64,000 nucleotides of DNA from Bacteroidaceae bacterium (GCA_024398515.1 JAKSIZ010000002.1:62001-126000); one strand, 5' to 3'. Positions 45,177 to 53,210 are shown, numbered from the stretch's first letter. Made by a program: numbers and translations. The notes: generated from the letters alone by a model not told the origin.

Positions 45177-45256
45177 GAACGCTTAAGTCCGCCAAACATT
45201 GCTGCAATGTTTGGTCCAACATTGGAGCAATGTTGACTCGAACATTGCAGCAATGT
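45177..45256 (-). repeat. triple-palindrome element TP4
   Basis: Palindromes lie at 45196-45210 (ACATTGCTGCAATGT), 45219-45233 (ACATTGGAGCAATGT, one arm changed) and 45242-45256 (ACATTGCAGCAATGT), period 23 bp. The spacers are TTGGTCCA and TGACTCGA. GAACGCTTAA (45177-45186) lies 9 bp to the left. The second spacer is the reverse complement of the first spacer of TP2. It lies between the TPR gene and the small gene at 45427. Confidence 0.92.
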
Positions 45257-45366
45257 TTGACGGAGTATAAAGGTCGTTCTTGGAGAGCAAAACGCACGAG
45301 TTGGGCAACGATAACGCTCAAATTGCACGAATACAAAAGAAAAGATGTGAAATTTTTCCTAAATAC

Positions 45367-45398
45367 TATGGTAATCTCGCGTATTTTCGTTAACTTTG
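45367..45398 (+). promoter_or_regulatory. promoter of the small gene at 45427
   Basis: TATG at 45367-45370 (near TTTG), 20 nt, TAACTTTG at 45391-45398; the ATG follows 29 nt later. Confidence 0.6.
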
Positions 45399-45426
45399 CA
45401 CATTGATAAAAAGCAAAGTATAAACT

Positions 45427-45681
45427 ATGATACGAACAATGCAAATATCGCTTCCGCAGTCGGATGCAAGCTTTCTTCGCAAACTTTCAGCCAATATGGG
45501 CTGGACATTGAGAACTGTTCCTGCAAAAAAGGTTGCGATGCCAAAAGTCGAAATGACCGAGGCTGAGTATCGTGCAAAGATTGAAAAGTCGAGTGAGCAG
45601 GGTGCATCGGGCAATGTCATTGCCATGCAGCCTGACGAGACAGGTGCTCAATTCATAAATCGTTTGCTATGTATGCGGTAA
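45427..45681 (+). CDS. small antitoxin-like protein of unknown function
   Basis: The 84-residue protein begins IRTMQISLPQSDASFLRKLSANMGWTL, a pattern (strand, 'lP-x-x-D', helix, 'MGW') that I associate with short Bacteroidales proteins often annotated as antitoxins or hypothetical proteins. The rest is polar and acidic. It has its own promoter, but no toxin gene follows: the next 290 bp are REP-like repeats and then thrS. It may be an orphan antitoxin or unrelated to toxin systems. The first Met could also be the internal one (residue 5). Confidence 0.6.
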   Translation: MIRTMQISLPQSDASFLRKLSANMGWTLRTVPAKKVAMPKVEMTEAEYRAKIEKSSEQGASGNVIAMQPDETGAQFINRLLCMR

Positions 45682-45737
45682 TGATGTTTACACAAAGTAT
45701 TGAATAAAATAAATTAAAGTCTTGTACGACAAGGATA

Positions 45738-45930
45738 CGGGCTGTAAGCCCAGTAAGCATATAGCCCAGGGCAACACCCTGGGTGGGAAGTAAAAAAATA
45801 CAACGCCCTGTAAGGGCAATAGCATTAATGGCGAAGAAAAGCTTTTGCCCTTTCAGGGCGTATGACAATCAATCCCATCACCCAGGGCGTTGCCCTGGGC
45901 TAAGTGGAAGTTGCCCTTTCAGGGCGTTTT
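45738..45930. repeat. REP-like cluster of GC-rich inverted repeats
   Basis: The cluster contains GGGCTGTAAGCCC, an AGCCCAGGG/CCCTGGGT dyad at 45763-45784, GCCCTGTAAGGGC, TTGCCCTTTCAGGGCG twice (near 45845 and 45911), and CCCAGGGCGTTGCCCTGGG at 45881-45899. The 'cccagggc-aacgccctggg' and 'gccctttcagggc' motifs are a well-known dispersed repeat type in Bacteroidales genomes and give spurious ORFs. It separates the small gene from thrS. Confidence 0.88.
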
Positions 45931-45971
45931 CTATTTGTTAGATTGAATGAAATTATTAAAATTAATATAAG

Positions 45972-47915
45972 ATGATTAAAATTACATTTCCCGATGGTTC
46001 TGTTCGTGAGTACGAACAGGGCGTGACTGGTCTGCAGATTGCAGAGAGTATTTCACCTGCTTTGGCACGCGACGTGCTGGCTTGCGGCGTGAATGGCGAG
46101 ACAACAGAGTTGAACCGTCCTATCAACGAGGACGCAACTATCAACCTTTACAAGTGGGACGACGCTGAAGGCAAGCACGCTTTCTGGCATACTTCGGCTC
46201 ACTTATTAGCTCAAGCATTGAAGGAACTCTATCCTGGAATACAGTTCGGCTTCGGTCCGGCAGTTGAAAACGGCTTCTTCTACGACGTGAAACTGAAGGA
46301 CGGAGCGAACATCAGCGACACTGATTTCCCTAAGATTGAGAAGAAGATGCTGGAACTTGCATCGCAGAAATACGACCTTGTACGCAAGGAAGTATCAAAG
46401 GCTGATGCACTTGCAGAGTTCAAAGCCGACGGACAAGAGTATAAGTGCGAGCATATTGCCGAAGACCTTGAGGACGGAAGCATCACAACTTACACGCAAG
46501 GAACGTTCACCGACCTCTGCAAAGGCCCTCACCTCACCAATACTGCACCTATCAAGGCAGTGAAGTTGATGTCTGTTGCCGGAGCATTCTGGCGCGGAGA
46601 TGCCGAGAAAGATCAGCTCAATCGCGTATATGGCATATCGTTCCCTAAGAAGAAGATGCTCGACGAATACCTTGCTCTTATCGAAGAAGCAAAGAAGCGC
46701 GACCATAGGAAAATAGGTAAGGAAATGGAACTTTTCATGTTCTCTGACCGTGTAGGCAAGGGACTTCCAATGTGGTTGCCAAAGGGAACAGAGCTTCGTC
46801 TGCGTCTGCAAGATGCTCTCCGCAAGATACAACGCCGCTATGGTTATCAGGAAGTAATCACTCCTAACATCGGTAGTAAGGACCTTTACGTCACTTCAGG
46901 ACACTATGCTCACTATGGCAAAGACTCGTTCCAGCCTATACATACGCCTGAGGAGAATGAGGAATACATGTTGAAACCGATGAACTGTCCTCACCACTGC
47001 GAGATTTTTGCATGGAAACCACGCTCATATAAAGACCTGCCTTTGCGTATTGCAGAGTTCGGTACGGTATATCGTTACGAGCAAAGCGGTGAACTTCACG
47101 GCTTCACTCGCGTGCGTTGTTTCACTCAGGACGATGCTCATATCTTCTGCCGTGCTGACCAAGTAAAGCAGGAATTCCTGAATGTAATGGACATTATTCG
47201 CGTCGTATTCGGTACATTCGGCTTTGAATTTGAGGCACAGATCTCACTCCGTGACCCTAACGACAAGGAAAAATACATCGGTAGCGACGAAGTTTGGGAG
47301 CAGGCAGAACGTGCAATCGTTGAGGCTTGCGAAGAGAAAGGACTTCCTGCAAAGGTAGAACTTGGCGAGGCTGCGTTCTATGGACCGAAGCTCGACTTCA
47401 TGGTTAAGGATGCTCTCGGCCGTCGTTGGCAGTTGGGTACTATTCAGGTTGACTACAATCTGCCACAGCGTTTCCAACTTGAATACATGGGCGACGACAA
47501 TCAGAAGCATACACCAGTAATGATTCACCGTGCTCCTTTCGGTAGCATGGAGCGTTTCACTGCCGTACTCATTGAGCATACAGCAGGTCATTTCCCACTC
47601 TGGCTCACTCCTGACCAGGTGATGATACTCCCAATTTCGGAGAAGTTCAACGACTACGCTGAGAAGCTTTGCAAGTATTTCGACACAGTTGGAGTGCGTG
47701 CACAGGTTGACGATCGCAACGAAAAGATTGGAAGAAAGATTCGCGACAACGAGTTGAAACGCATACCTTACATGCTTATCGTAGGCGAACAAGAGGCTGC
47801 AAACGGTACTGTTGCCATGCGTCAGCAGGGTGGTGGCGAGCAGAAGGTGATGACTTACCAAGAGTTTGCCGAAAGAATCAACGCCGAAGTAGCCAAGATG
47901 ACGAAAGATTTTTAA
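45972..47915 (+). CDS. thrS: threonyl-tRNA synthetase
   Basis: The 647-residue protein has the full ThrRS domain order: TGS domain (about 1-62; [17 protein letters not shown]), the second additional domain with zinc-type editing motifs ([11 protein letters not shown], about 74-84, and the later Cys/His pair), the class II catalytic core with the zinc-binding [10 protein letters not shown] (about 337-346), and the C-terminal anticodon-binding domain (about 545-645). It charges tRNA-Thr. In many Bacteroidales infC-rpmI-rplT follow thrS; here the next gene is a different one. Confidence 0.96.
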   Translation: MIKITFPDGSVREYEQGVTGLQIAESISPALARDVLACGVNGETTELNRPINEDATINLYKWDDAEGKHAFWHTSAHLLAQALKELYPGIQFGFGPAVENGFFYDVKLKDGANISDTDFPKIEKKMLELASQKYDLVRKEVSKADALAEFKADGQEYKCEHIAEDLEDGSITTYTQGTFTDLCKGPHLTNTAPIKAVKLMSVAGAFWRGDAEKDQLNRVYGISFPKKKMLDEYLALIEEAKKRDHRKIGKEMELFMFSDRVGKGLPMWLPKGTELRLRLQDALRKIQRRYGYQEVITPNIGSKDLYVTSGHYAHYGKDSFQPIHTPEENEEYMLKPMNCPHHCEIFAWKPRSYKDLPLRIAEFGTVYRYEQSGELHGFTRVRCFTQDDAHIFCRADQVKQEFLNVMDIIRVVFGTFGFEFEAQISLRDPNDKEKYIGSDEVWEQAERAIVEACEEKGLPAKVELGEAAFYGPKLDFMVKDALGRRWQLGTIQVDYNLPQRFQLEYMGDDNQKHTPVMIHRAPFGSMERFTAVLIEHTAGHFPLWLTPDQVMILPISEKFNDYAEKLCKYFDTVGVRAQVDDRNEKIGRKIRDNELKRIPYMLIVGEQEAANGTVAMRQQGGGEQKVMTYQEFAERINAEVAKMTKDF

Positions 47916-47934
47916 GTAAAAACAACCCGTGATA

Positions 47935-47983
47935 GATGCTATAGACACTATAGAATAAACTATAGATTTCTATAGCATCTATT
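47935..47983. repeat. CTATAG-rich inverted repeat after thrS
   Basis: ATAGATGCTATAG (from 47935) is the reverse complement of CTATAGCATCTAT (ending 47983). Between the arms lie two more CTATAG palindromes, so four occur within 37 bp (47939, 47948, 47960, 47970). It may act as a terminator-like hairpin, although the following T-run is poor. Confidence 0.7.
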
Positions 47984-48006
47984 CTTTTATATACCTTATA
48001 TCAGCT

Positions 48007-49449
48007 TTGGAACAACTATCATCACTTTACAAATCGCGTTTTGGACGTGTGCCTTGCAAGGTTGAACGCTTGCCTGGCGCAGGAAGTAATCGTGTATATT
48101 ATCGTTTGTATGCCGAGGATGGAACATCGGTTATTGGTGTTGTGGGCACTTCTGTCGAAGAAAACAATGCCTTTATTACGTTGTCGCGGCATTTCTCGTC
48201 GAAGCATTTGCCTGTGCCTTGCGTTCTGCAAGTGAGCGATGATGGGCTGCGGTACCTTCAAACTGACTTGGGAAATAGGTCTTTGTTTGAAGAAATAAAG
48301 GCTGGCGACTACTCGCATCTCAAGGCGACAATGCGCATTTTGCCACGTCTGCAGGTTGAAGGCGGCGAAGGATTGGACTTCTCTGTATGCTATCCACAGC
48401 CTGAATTTGACAAGTATAACGTGATGTTCGACTTGAATTATTTCAAGTATTGTTTCCTTAAAGCAACTGGTGTTGACTTCCACGAAATGCGATTGCAACG
48501 TGACTTTGAGCAGTTGGCTGACGATTTGCTCGCGTTGTGTTCGGGTTCATACTTCATGTATCGTGACTTTCAGTCGCGCAATGTGATGCTCAAGGACGGT
48601 GAACCTTACTTCATCGACTATCAGGGTGGACGCAAAGGACCGCTGTATTATGACGTGGCATCATTTGTTTGGCAGGCATCAGCACAGTATCCGGCAGAGG
48701 TTAAGGCGATGCTTATTGATGAGTATTATGATTCATTGAAGCAACTTGTTGCGGTGGAGTCGAAGGATACATTCCTTGAAAACTTGCGATTGTTTGTGTT
48801 CTTCCGTACACTTCAAGTGCTTGGCGCGTATGGCTTCCGAGGTTATTTCGAACGGAAAAAACATTTTATTGATAGTATTCCTGCTGCAATCGATAACCTC
48901 TCTGCGCTTATCAGTGAGGGTGTTGCAGACGGATATAATGAGTTGAAACCGACTCTGCTTGCACTTGTAGAGAAGTTCCGGACGAAGGAGAATGCTCCAA
49001 AAAGCCAATACGACCAAGTTGCACCAAAGGCTGATAACCCAAAACCTTTGGTTGTTCGAGTGAATAGTTTCTCGTTCAAGCAGGGCATTCCGCAGGATGA
49101 AAGTGGCAATGGAGGAGGTTATGTCTTTGATTGTAGAAGCACGCATAACCCAGGTCGCTATGCTGAATACAAGCAACTGACAGGACTTGATGAGCCGGTT
49201 ATAAAGTTTCTTGAGGATGATGGTGAGATTACGACGTATCTTGAGAGCGTTTTTCGTTTGGCAGATCATCATGTGGAACGTTTCATGCAACGTGGTTTTT
49301 CCGATCTTATGTTCTCTTTTGGCTGCACAGGTGGCCAGCATCGCAGTGTCTATTGTGCCCAGCACTTAGCAGAACATCTCCACTCAAAGTACGGCATAAA
49401 AGTCCATGTTAACCATATTGCCCAGACCCGCACCTATGATTTCGAGTAA
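48007..49449 (+). CDS. AmgK-like amino-sugar kinase fused to a RapZ C-terminal domain
   Basis: The 480-residue protein (TTG start) has an aminoglycoside-phosphotransferase-fold kinase (about 1-320). It has a glycine loop LPGAGSNRVYYRL, the catalytic YRDFQSRNVM (Asp and Asn as in HxD-x4-N of the family), and the metal-binding DYQGGRKGPLYYDVAS. The C-terminal domain (about 345-480) has FGCTGGQHRSVYCAQHLAEHL, which matches the C-terminal half of the RNase adaptor RapZ; RapZ's N-terminal P-loop ATPase domain is absent. AmgK kinases phosphorylate MurNAc/GlcNAc at C1, and a MurU-like gene lies downstream, which suggests cell-wall sugar recycling. RapZ-C binds glucosamine-6-phosphate in E. coli, so here it might sense amino-sugar status. 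Confidence 0.8.
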   Translation: MEQLSSLYKSRFGRVPCKVERLPGAGSNRVYYRLYAEDGTSVIGVVGTSVEENNAFITLSRHFSSKHLPVPCVLQVSDDGLRYLQTDLGNRSLFEEIKAGDYSHLKATMRILPRLQVEGGEGLDFSVCYPQPEFDKYNVMFDLNYFKYCFLKATGVDFHEMRLQRDFEQLADDLLALCSGSYFMYRDFQSRNVMLKDGEPYFIDYQGGRKGPLYYDVASFVWQASAQYPAEVKAMLIDEYYDSLKQLVAVESKDTFLENLRLFVFFRTLQVLGAYGFRGYFERKKHFIDSIPAAIDNLSALISEGVADGYNELKPTLLALVEKFRTKENAPKSQYDQVAPKADNPKPLVVRVNSFSFKQGIPQDESGNGGGYVFDCRSTHNPGRYAEYKQLTGLDEPVIKFLEDDGEITTYLESVFRLADHHVERFMQRGFSDLMFSFGCTGGQHRSVYCAQHLAEHLHSKYGIKVHVNHIAQTRTYDFE

Positions 49450-49469
49450 AAATAAACAACAATGACCGT

Positions 49470-49594
49470 TTTATGAAAGATATTATCTTCGATAATTTGC
49501 TGACATGTAATAGCATGTATGCCAAGAACAAGTTCTTGCATTCTTGCTATTACATGTCAGCAAACATGCCAACGGCATGTATATCTTTCATAAA
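49470..49594. repeat. cloverleaf-like nested inverted repeat upstream of the GxxExxY gene
   Basis: An outer perfect 14-bp stem (TTTATGAAAGATAT at 49470-49483 with 49581-49594) encloses three hairpins: ATTATC-TTC-GATAAT (49482-49496), a 20-bp perfect stem starting TTTGCTGACATG (49496-49515 with 49545-49564) capped by CAAGAAC-AA-GTTCTTG (49523-49538), and CATGCC-AAC-GGCATG (49565-49579). The first hairpin shares bases with the neighbouring stems, so not all can form at once. The stretch begins 21 nt after the kinase-RapZ gene. Confidence 0.88.
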
Positions 49595-49680
49595 AATGAT
49601 TCAACAATGTTTTAACAATGCCATAAATGGAATAAAAATTGTAAAATCAAAATGCTACATAAAAAAGTATCAATTCTTAG

Positions 49681-50103
49681 ATGACTCAATATTATAATGA
49701 TATGGACAATAGTGAGAAATTGTATAATATAATTGGTGCAGCTATGGAAGTCCATAACGAGTTGCATCGTGGACTTACTGAACTTGTGTATCAAGAAGCT
49801 TTGGAATGTGAACTAAGCGATAGAAACATCCCGTGCTCAAGAGAAGTAAAGGTTCCAATTAGGTATAAGAAACATTTGTTGAACAAGTATTATCAACTGG
49901 ACTTTATATGTTATGATGATATTATTGTTGAGTTAAAAGCGGCTGAGACGATAACATCTGATTTTCGTTTTCAACTATTCAATTATTTACGTTTAACTAA
50001 GAAACCTTGCGGACTACTGATAAATTTTGGTGAAGAAAGGCTACATGTTGAGCGATACCGATATGATGTAGAGAAAAATGAATGTTTTGTTTTTGCAAAG
50101 TAA
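49681..50103 (+). CDS. GxxExxY-family protein (PD-(D/E)xK nuclease-like)
   Basis: The 140-residue protein carries the family signature GLTELVYQEAL (G-x2-E-x2-Y-x2-A-L, about residues 31-41), preceded by IIGAAMEVHNELHRG. It also has a nuclease-like core: LDFICYDDIIVELKA (D ... E-x-K, about 78-92), then FRFQLFNYLRLTKKPCGLLINFG. The E-L-K and the Gln in the following helix fit the PD-(D/E)xK superfamily; no target is known for this family. It is flanked by large hairpins (49470-49594 and 50148-50237) and lies between two genes that elsewhere are neighbours, so it looks inserted. Met8 (49702) is an alternative start. Confidence 0.85.
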   Translation: MTQYYNDMDNSEKLYNIIGAAMEVHNELHRGLTELVYQEALECELSDRNIPCSREVKVPIRYKKHLLNKYYQLDFICYDDIIVELKAAETITSDFRFQLFNYLRLTKKPCGLLINFGEERLHVERYRYDVEKNECFVFAK

Positions 50104-50147
50104 GCCCAGAAAAACTCTTATTATTAAACGTAATATTGTTAAAAAAT

Positions 50148-50237
50148 GTTTTGCTGCATATAGAGTTTGCCCATAGCTTTTGTCTGCAAGCTTGCTTGCA
50201 AGGAAAAGATATGGACAAACTCTATATGCAGCAAAAC
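50148..50237. repeat. long nested hairpin downstream of the GxxExxY gene
   Basis: A perfect 22-bp stem (50148-50169 with 50216-50237, beginning GTTTTGCTGCATATAG) encloses CCATA/TATGG, CTTTT/AAAAG and TGCAAGC-TT-GCTTGCA. The outer arm begins with TTTGCTG and ends with CAGCAAA, as does the long stem of the upstream structure. Confidence 0.88.
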
Positions 50238-50278
50238 CGAAACATTGTAGAACATTGTTGTTAAAATATAAATAAGAT

Positions 50279-51019
50279 ATGAATGTAATGATATTTGCGG
50301 CGGGGCTGGGGACACGGCTGAAACCGTTGACTGATACGATGCCAAAGGCACTTGTTCCTGTAGGAGATAAACCTCTGCTTCGTCATGTCGTTGAGAAGAT
50401 AAAGTCGGACTTTGGCCTTAACGACCGAGCAATCGAACGAGCAGACAACCAGATTGTCGTTAATGTGCACCATTTTGCGCAGCAGATAAAAGACTATCTA
50501 AAGGAAAACAATAACTTTGGTTTGAACATCGCAATCAGCGATGAGAGCGAACAATTGCTTGAAACCGGTGGCGGCATAAAGAAAGCTGCACCATTGTTTA
50601 AGTCAGACAATCCTATACTAATACACAATGTCGATATTTTGAGCAATGTCGATTTGGCTAAGTTCTATGAGCAGGGTAGGGGAAACGATGCAACACTTTT
50701 GGTTAGTAAACGTGAGTCGAGCAGATACCTTGTGTTTGATGATGACGACAACTTAATAGGATGGAAGAATGTAAAAACAGGCGAAGTGCGTGGCAATGTT
50801 GATGGTCGTTGCTTTGCATTCTCTGGAATTCATACGTTTTCACCAAACTTGTTCCAATACTTTGACGAGTTCCCAAAGAGGTTTGGCATTATAGACTTCT
50901 ATATATATATATGTACGCGCGCGAGGATAAAGTGTGTTGTCAAGGAAGATTTACGTTTGCTTGATGTAGGAAAACTGAACTCTCTCGCTACAGCAGAAAC
51001 ATTTATTGAGCATTGTTAA
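50279..51019 (+). CDS. MurU-like sugar-1-phosphate nucleotidyltransferase
   Basis: The 246-residue protein starts MNVMIFAAGLGTRLKPLTDTMPKALVPVGDKPLL, the nucleotide-binding G-x-G-T-R-L and K-P-x-x-L-x-P-V motif of NTP-transferases. ILIHNVDIL holds the metal-binding Asp. Together with the AmgK-like kinase it would convert amino-sugar-1-phosphate (MurNAc-1-P in the known MurU pathway) to the UDP-sugar. Near residues 207-217 the sequence reads FYIYICTRARIK, coded by a 24-nt run of alternating purine and pyrimidine (50900-50923), where relatives usually have a different helix. It ends in a terminator. Confidence 0.82.
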   Translation: MNVMIFAAGLGTRLKPLTDTMPKALVPVGDKPLLRHVVEKIKSDFGLNDRAIERADNQIVVNVHHFAQQIKDYLKENNNFGLNIAISDESEQLLETGGGIKKAAPLFKSDNPILIHNVDILSNVDLAKFYEQGRGNDATLLVSKRESSRYLVFDDDDNLIGWKNVKTGEVRGNVDGRCFAFSGIHTFSPNLFQYFDEFPKRFGIIDFYIYICTRARIKCVVKEDLRLLDVGKLNSLATAETFIEHC

Positions 51020-51040
51020 TCAAAACAACAAGACACAAAA

Positions 51041-51072
51041 AAGGGAAATGCCGAAACATTTCCCTTATTTTT
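51041..51072. terminator. bidirectional terminator
   Basis: AAGGGAAATG (51041-51050) pairs with CATTTCCCTT (51057-51066). It has A-runs before and T-runs after, so it can serve both the MurU-like gene (plus) and the secreted-protein gene (minus). Confidence 0.85.
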
Positions 51073-51091
51073 GTGTAAATGATGTCTTGAA

Positions 51092-51685
51092 TTACTTGAT
51101 GTACTTCTTACCACCCTGGATGAACATCTTAGCGTCCTTAACTTGAACACCCTGGAAGTTGTACTTAGGAGCGTTTACGTCAATAGCCTTAACATCGTTG
51201 ATACCTGTTGTTTCAGCAATTGAGATAACCTCTGAGTCAGCAACAGTTGTCTTAGGGTCAGTAAAGATAGTACCCTTGAACTGAGCGTCACCACCCTTGA
51301 AAGCAGCATCTGCTGCAAGAGTAAGCTTCATAACAGAACCCTGGTCAGCAGTGAACTTAATCAATTCAGAAGTGTAGATCAAAATCTTCCAACCTTCAGC
51401 GCCCTTATTTGAGAACTGGCAAGTGTGGATGTTTTCGCCGTCTTCATCCTTAGTAAGGTCTGAGTTAGCCTTCTTTGTGATAGTAACACCTTCTGGCAAG
51501 AAGAGGTTAGATTCGAGAGCACAGAATGTAGAAGCACCTGTTACATAAACATAAGCTGTAGCATCTGCGCCTGCTGTCAAAACAACTGGAGCAATTTCCT
51601 TAGTTGAACCTGACAATGTGATTGTCTGAGCGTTAACTGCGATTGCACATACGAGTGCGAATGCGAAAGTAAAAATTTTCTTCAT
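51092..51685 (-). CDS. small secreted protein with cohesin-like domain and C-terminal sorting tail
   Basis: The 197-residue protein has a signal peptide (MKKIFTFAFALVCAIAVNAQ). The middle (about 25-155) is all-beta with a pattern that recalls cohesin domains: a strand with TLSGSTKEIAPVVLTAGADA, ESNLFLPEGVTITK, then LIYTSELIKFTADQGSVMKLTLAADAAFKGGDAQFKGTIFT. The C-terminal 40 residues (GINDVKAIDVNAPKYNFQGV ... GGKKYIK) resemble the Prevotella-type sorting tail also seen in the protein encoded at 9776. The gene lies just downstream of a dockerin-bearing gene on the same strand. The cohesin assignment is a by-eye fold guess. Confidence 0.5.
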   Translation of the reverse strand: MKKIFTFAFALVCAIAVNAQTITLSGSTKEIAPVVLTAGADATAYVYVTGASTFCALESNLFLPEGVTITKKANSDLTKDEDGENIHTCQFSNKGAEGWKILIYTSELIKFTADQGSVMKLTLAADAAFKGGDAQFKGTIFTDPKTTVADSEVISIAETTGINDVKAIDVNAPKYNFQGVQVKDAKMFIQGGKKYIK

Positions 51686-51739
51686 AATTTTTTAAAGTTT
51701 TAAAAAGTTTATATAATACAATAAATTTCGAAATCGTTG

Positions 51740-51770
51740 CAAAGATAAGCATTCTTTATCAGTTATCAAA
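51740..51770 (-). promoter_or_regulatory. promoter of the small cohesin-like gene
   Basis: On the minus strand TTTG (51770-51767), 19 nt, TATCTTTG (51747-51740), about 55 nt before the ATG. Confidence 0.7.
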
Positions 51771-51822
51771 GCATTTTACATTTTTTAACTAAATAAAAAG
51801 AATGCTTGTCTTTATTTTAACT

Positions 51823-53166
51823 TTAGTTTCCTAAGATTATACCTGCTGTTCCAGTGATGTCGGACACAGTAATATCGCCGTCCTTATCAACGTCAGCATT
51901 TGTTTTGTTGAATGGACTTGGGTTGTTGCCAAGAATAAATGATGCAATGGTTGTGATGTCTGAAACTGTTACTGAACCATCTTCATCCGCATCACCCTTC
52001 TTTCCTGTTGGTTCAGGATCTGTGCCAGCGCCCCAAGGCTGTGCTGGATCCATTTCAGGGCAAGGGTTTCCATAATACTCTTCTTCGCAAAGGTTTGGTT
52101 TACCTGTCCATTCAGCTTCAGGGTCATTTGCATGACCAAACCATTTCTGTCCGTTTTCATCACTGATGAATGAGATACCGCAGAGTACCAAGCGGTTCTT
52201 AACCTTTATTTGAATAGGAGTTTCCTCTGTCCAACCAATCTTTGTACCCCATTTCTTGTCGAAGCAGTTATAACCTGTAGCAGCATCCTTGGATGTTGCA
52301 TAGGTTTCTGGGTCGGTAGATGAAGGGCAAGTACCATGCTTAGCAAAATAATACTTGATGACAGCTTCGTTCATGCCATCAATATTCAAATTAAGGTATT
52401 CGCTACCGCTATGTCCTTCGCCCCAATCCATGAAATCTTCAAAATTCTTAGGGTCTTCTTGATTGGTAAGGTCGTATGTAATCTTAAACAAAGAGCTTAC
52501 CGAAACGTAGCGTGGGTCGTAGTCAATACCGAAACGATTTGTGCACTTGAAGTCGAGGAAGTTAGGATAAGTGTAGATAGCCTTTGACCAATCGTCTTCA
52601 ACTTTTACTGACTCGGTCTTAACCTTTATCTCACGATATGCTTCATTTGAAATCTGAACGGCAGTACCATCATCAGCAAGTACTGGTGAATTATAGGTAG
52701 CCTGTACTCGACCTGTTGAGATGTCCTGGTGGTTAATACCCAGTTCTTCATTCTTTGCATTTGGCAAACCAAGTACATAAAGCACCACTTTCTTTAAGTT
52801 TGTCATTCCTGCAGTGTAATCACCGCCATCAGTTTTTCCGGCAAAGTTCAGCGTACCTGTATTTAAAGTAAGGAACTTATAGTAACCCTTGTTAAGCATA
52901 AAGCCTGTTTCTGGGTCTTGATAGTCCTTAGTAAGAGCCCACTTGTAACCATAGTCAACAGTAGCAATGTCCTCGAAAGGAATGTCAAGGCTGTTGAATC
53001 CTGGCTTAAGCATAGTAGCTGTAAGACCGTCCTCCATGTCATCGTGGAATACAGTGTCGCAAGTCATGTAGATAGTTCTGATACCATCCATTTCAAGATA
53101 CTGTGCATTAGCACAGATGGCAAATGCCATCATTGAAATCAGAGTAAATAATTTCTTCATAAGCAT
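51823..53166 (-). CDS. secreted protein of unknown function with C-terminal dockerin
   Basis: The 447-residue protein has a signal peptide (KKLFTLISMMAFAICANAQ) and a central region (about 25-375) with many aromatic and acidic residues but no recognised catalytic motif. A complete two-repeat dockerin (about 388-447) follows: GDADEDGSVTVSDITTIASF and ADVDKDGDITVSDITGTAG, nearly identical to the tail of the beta-helix protein encoded at 16598. Start could be the first ATG (53166) or the third codon (53160). It has its own promoter and is separated from the SusD gene by a terminator. Confidence 0.65.
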   Translation of the reverse strand: MLMKKLFTLISMMAFAICANAQYLEMDGIRTIYMTCDTVFHDDMEDGLTATMLKPGFNSLDIPFEDIATVDYGYKWALTKDYQDPETGFMLNKGYYKFLTLNTGTLNFAGKTDGGDYTAGMTNLKKVVLYVLGLPNAKNEELGINHQDISTGRVQATYNSPVLADDGTAVQISNEAYREIKVKTESVKVEDDWSKAIYTYPNFLDFKCTNRFGIDYDPRYVSVSSLFKITYDLTNQEDPKNFEDFMDWGEGHSGSEYLNLNIDGMNEAVIKYYFAKHGTCPSSTDPETYATSKDAATGYNCFDKKWGTKIGWTEETPIQIKVKNRLVLCGISFISDENGQKWFGHANDPEAEWTGKPNLCEEEYYGNPCPEMDPAQPWGAGTDPEPTGKKGDADEDGSVTVSDITTIASFILGNNPSPFNKTNADVDKDGDITVSDITGTAGIILGN

Positions 53167-53210
53167 AAAGTTTTTATTATTTAAGATGTGTTATATTTTT
53201 AATTCGGGTG

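Noticed and set aside
45653-45868. 71-codon minus-strand ORF over the REP-like cluster
   Set aside because: It is made of the GC-rich inverted repeats, a known source of spurious proteins in Bacteroidales.
49473-49697. 74-codon ORF through the cloverleaf-like structure
   Set aside because: It reads through the nested inverted repeats and overlaps the real GxxExxY gene start; no coding character.
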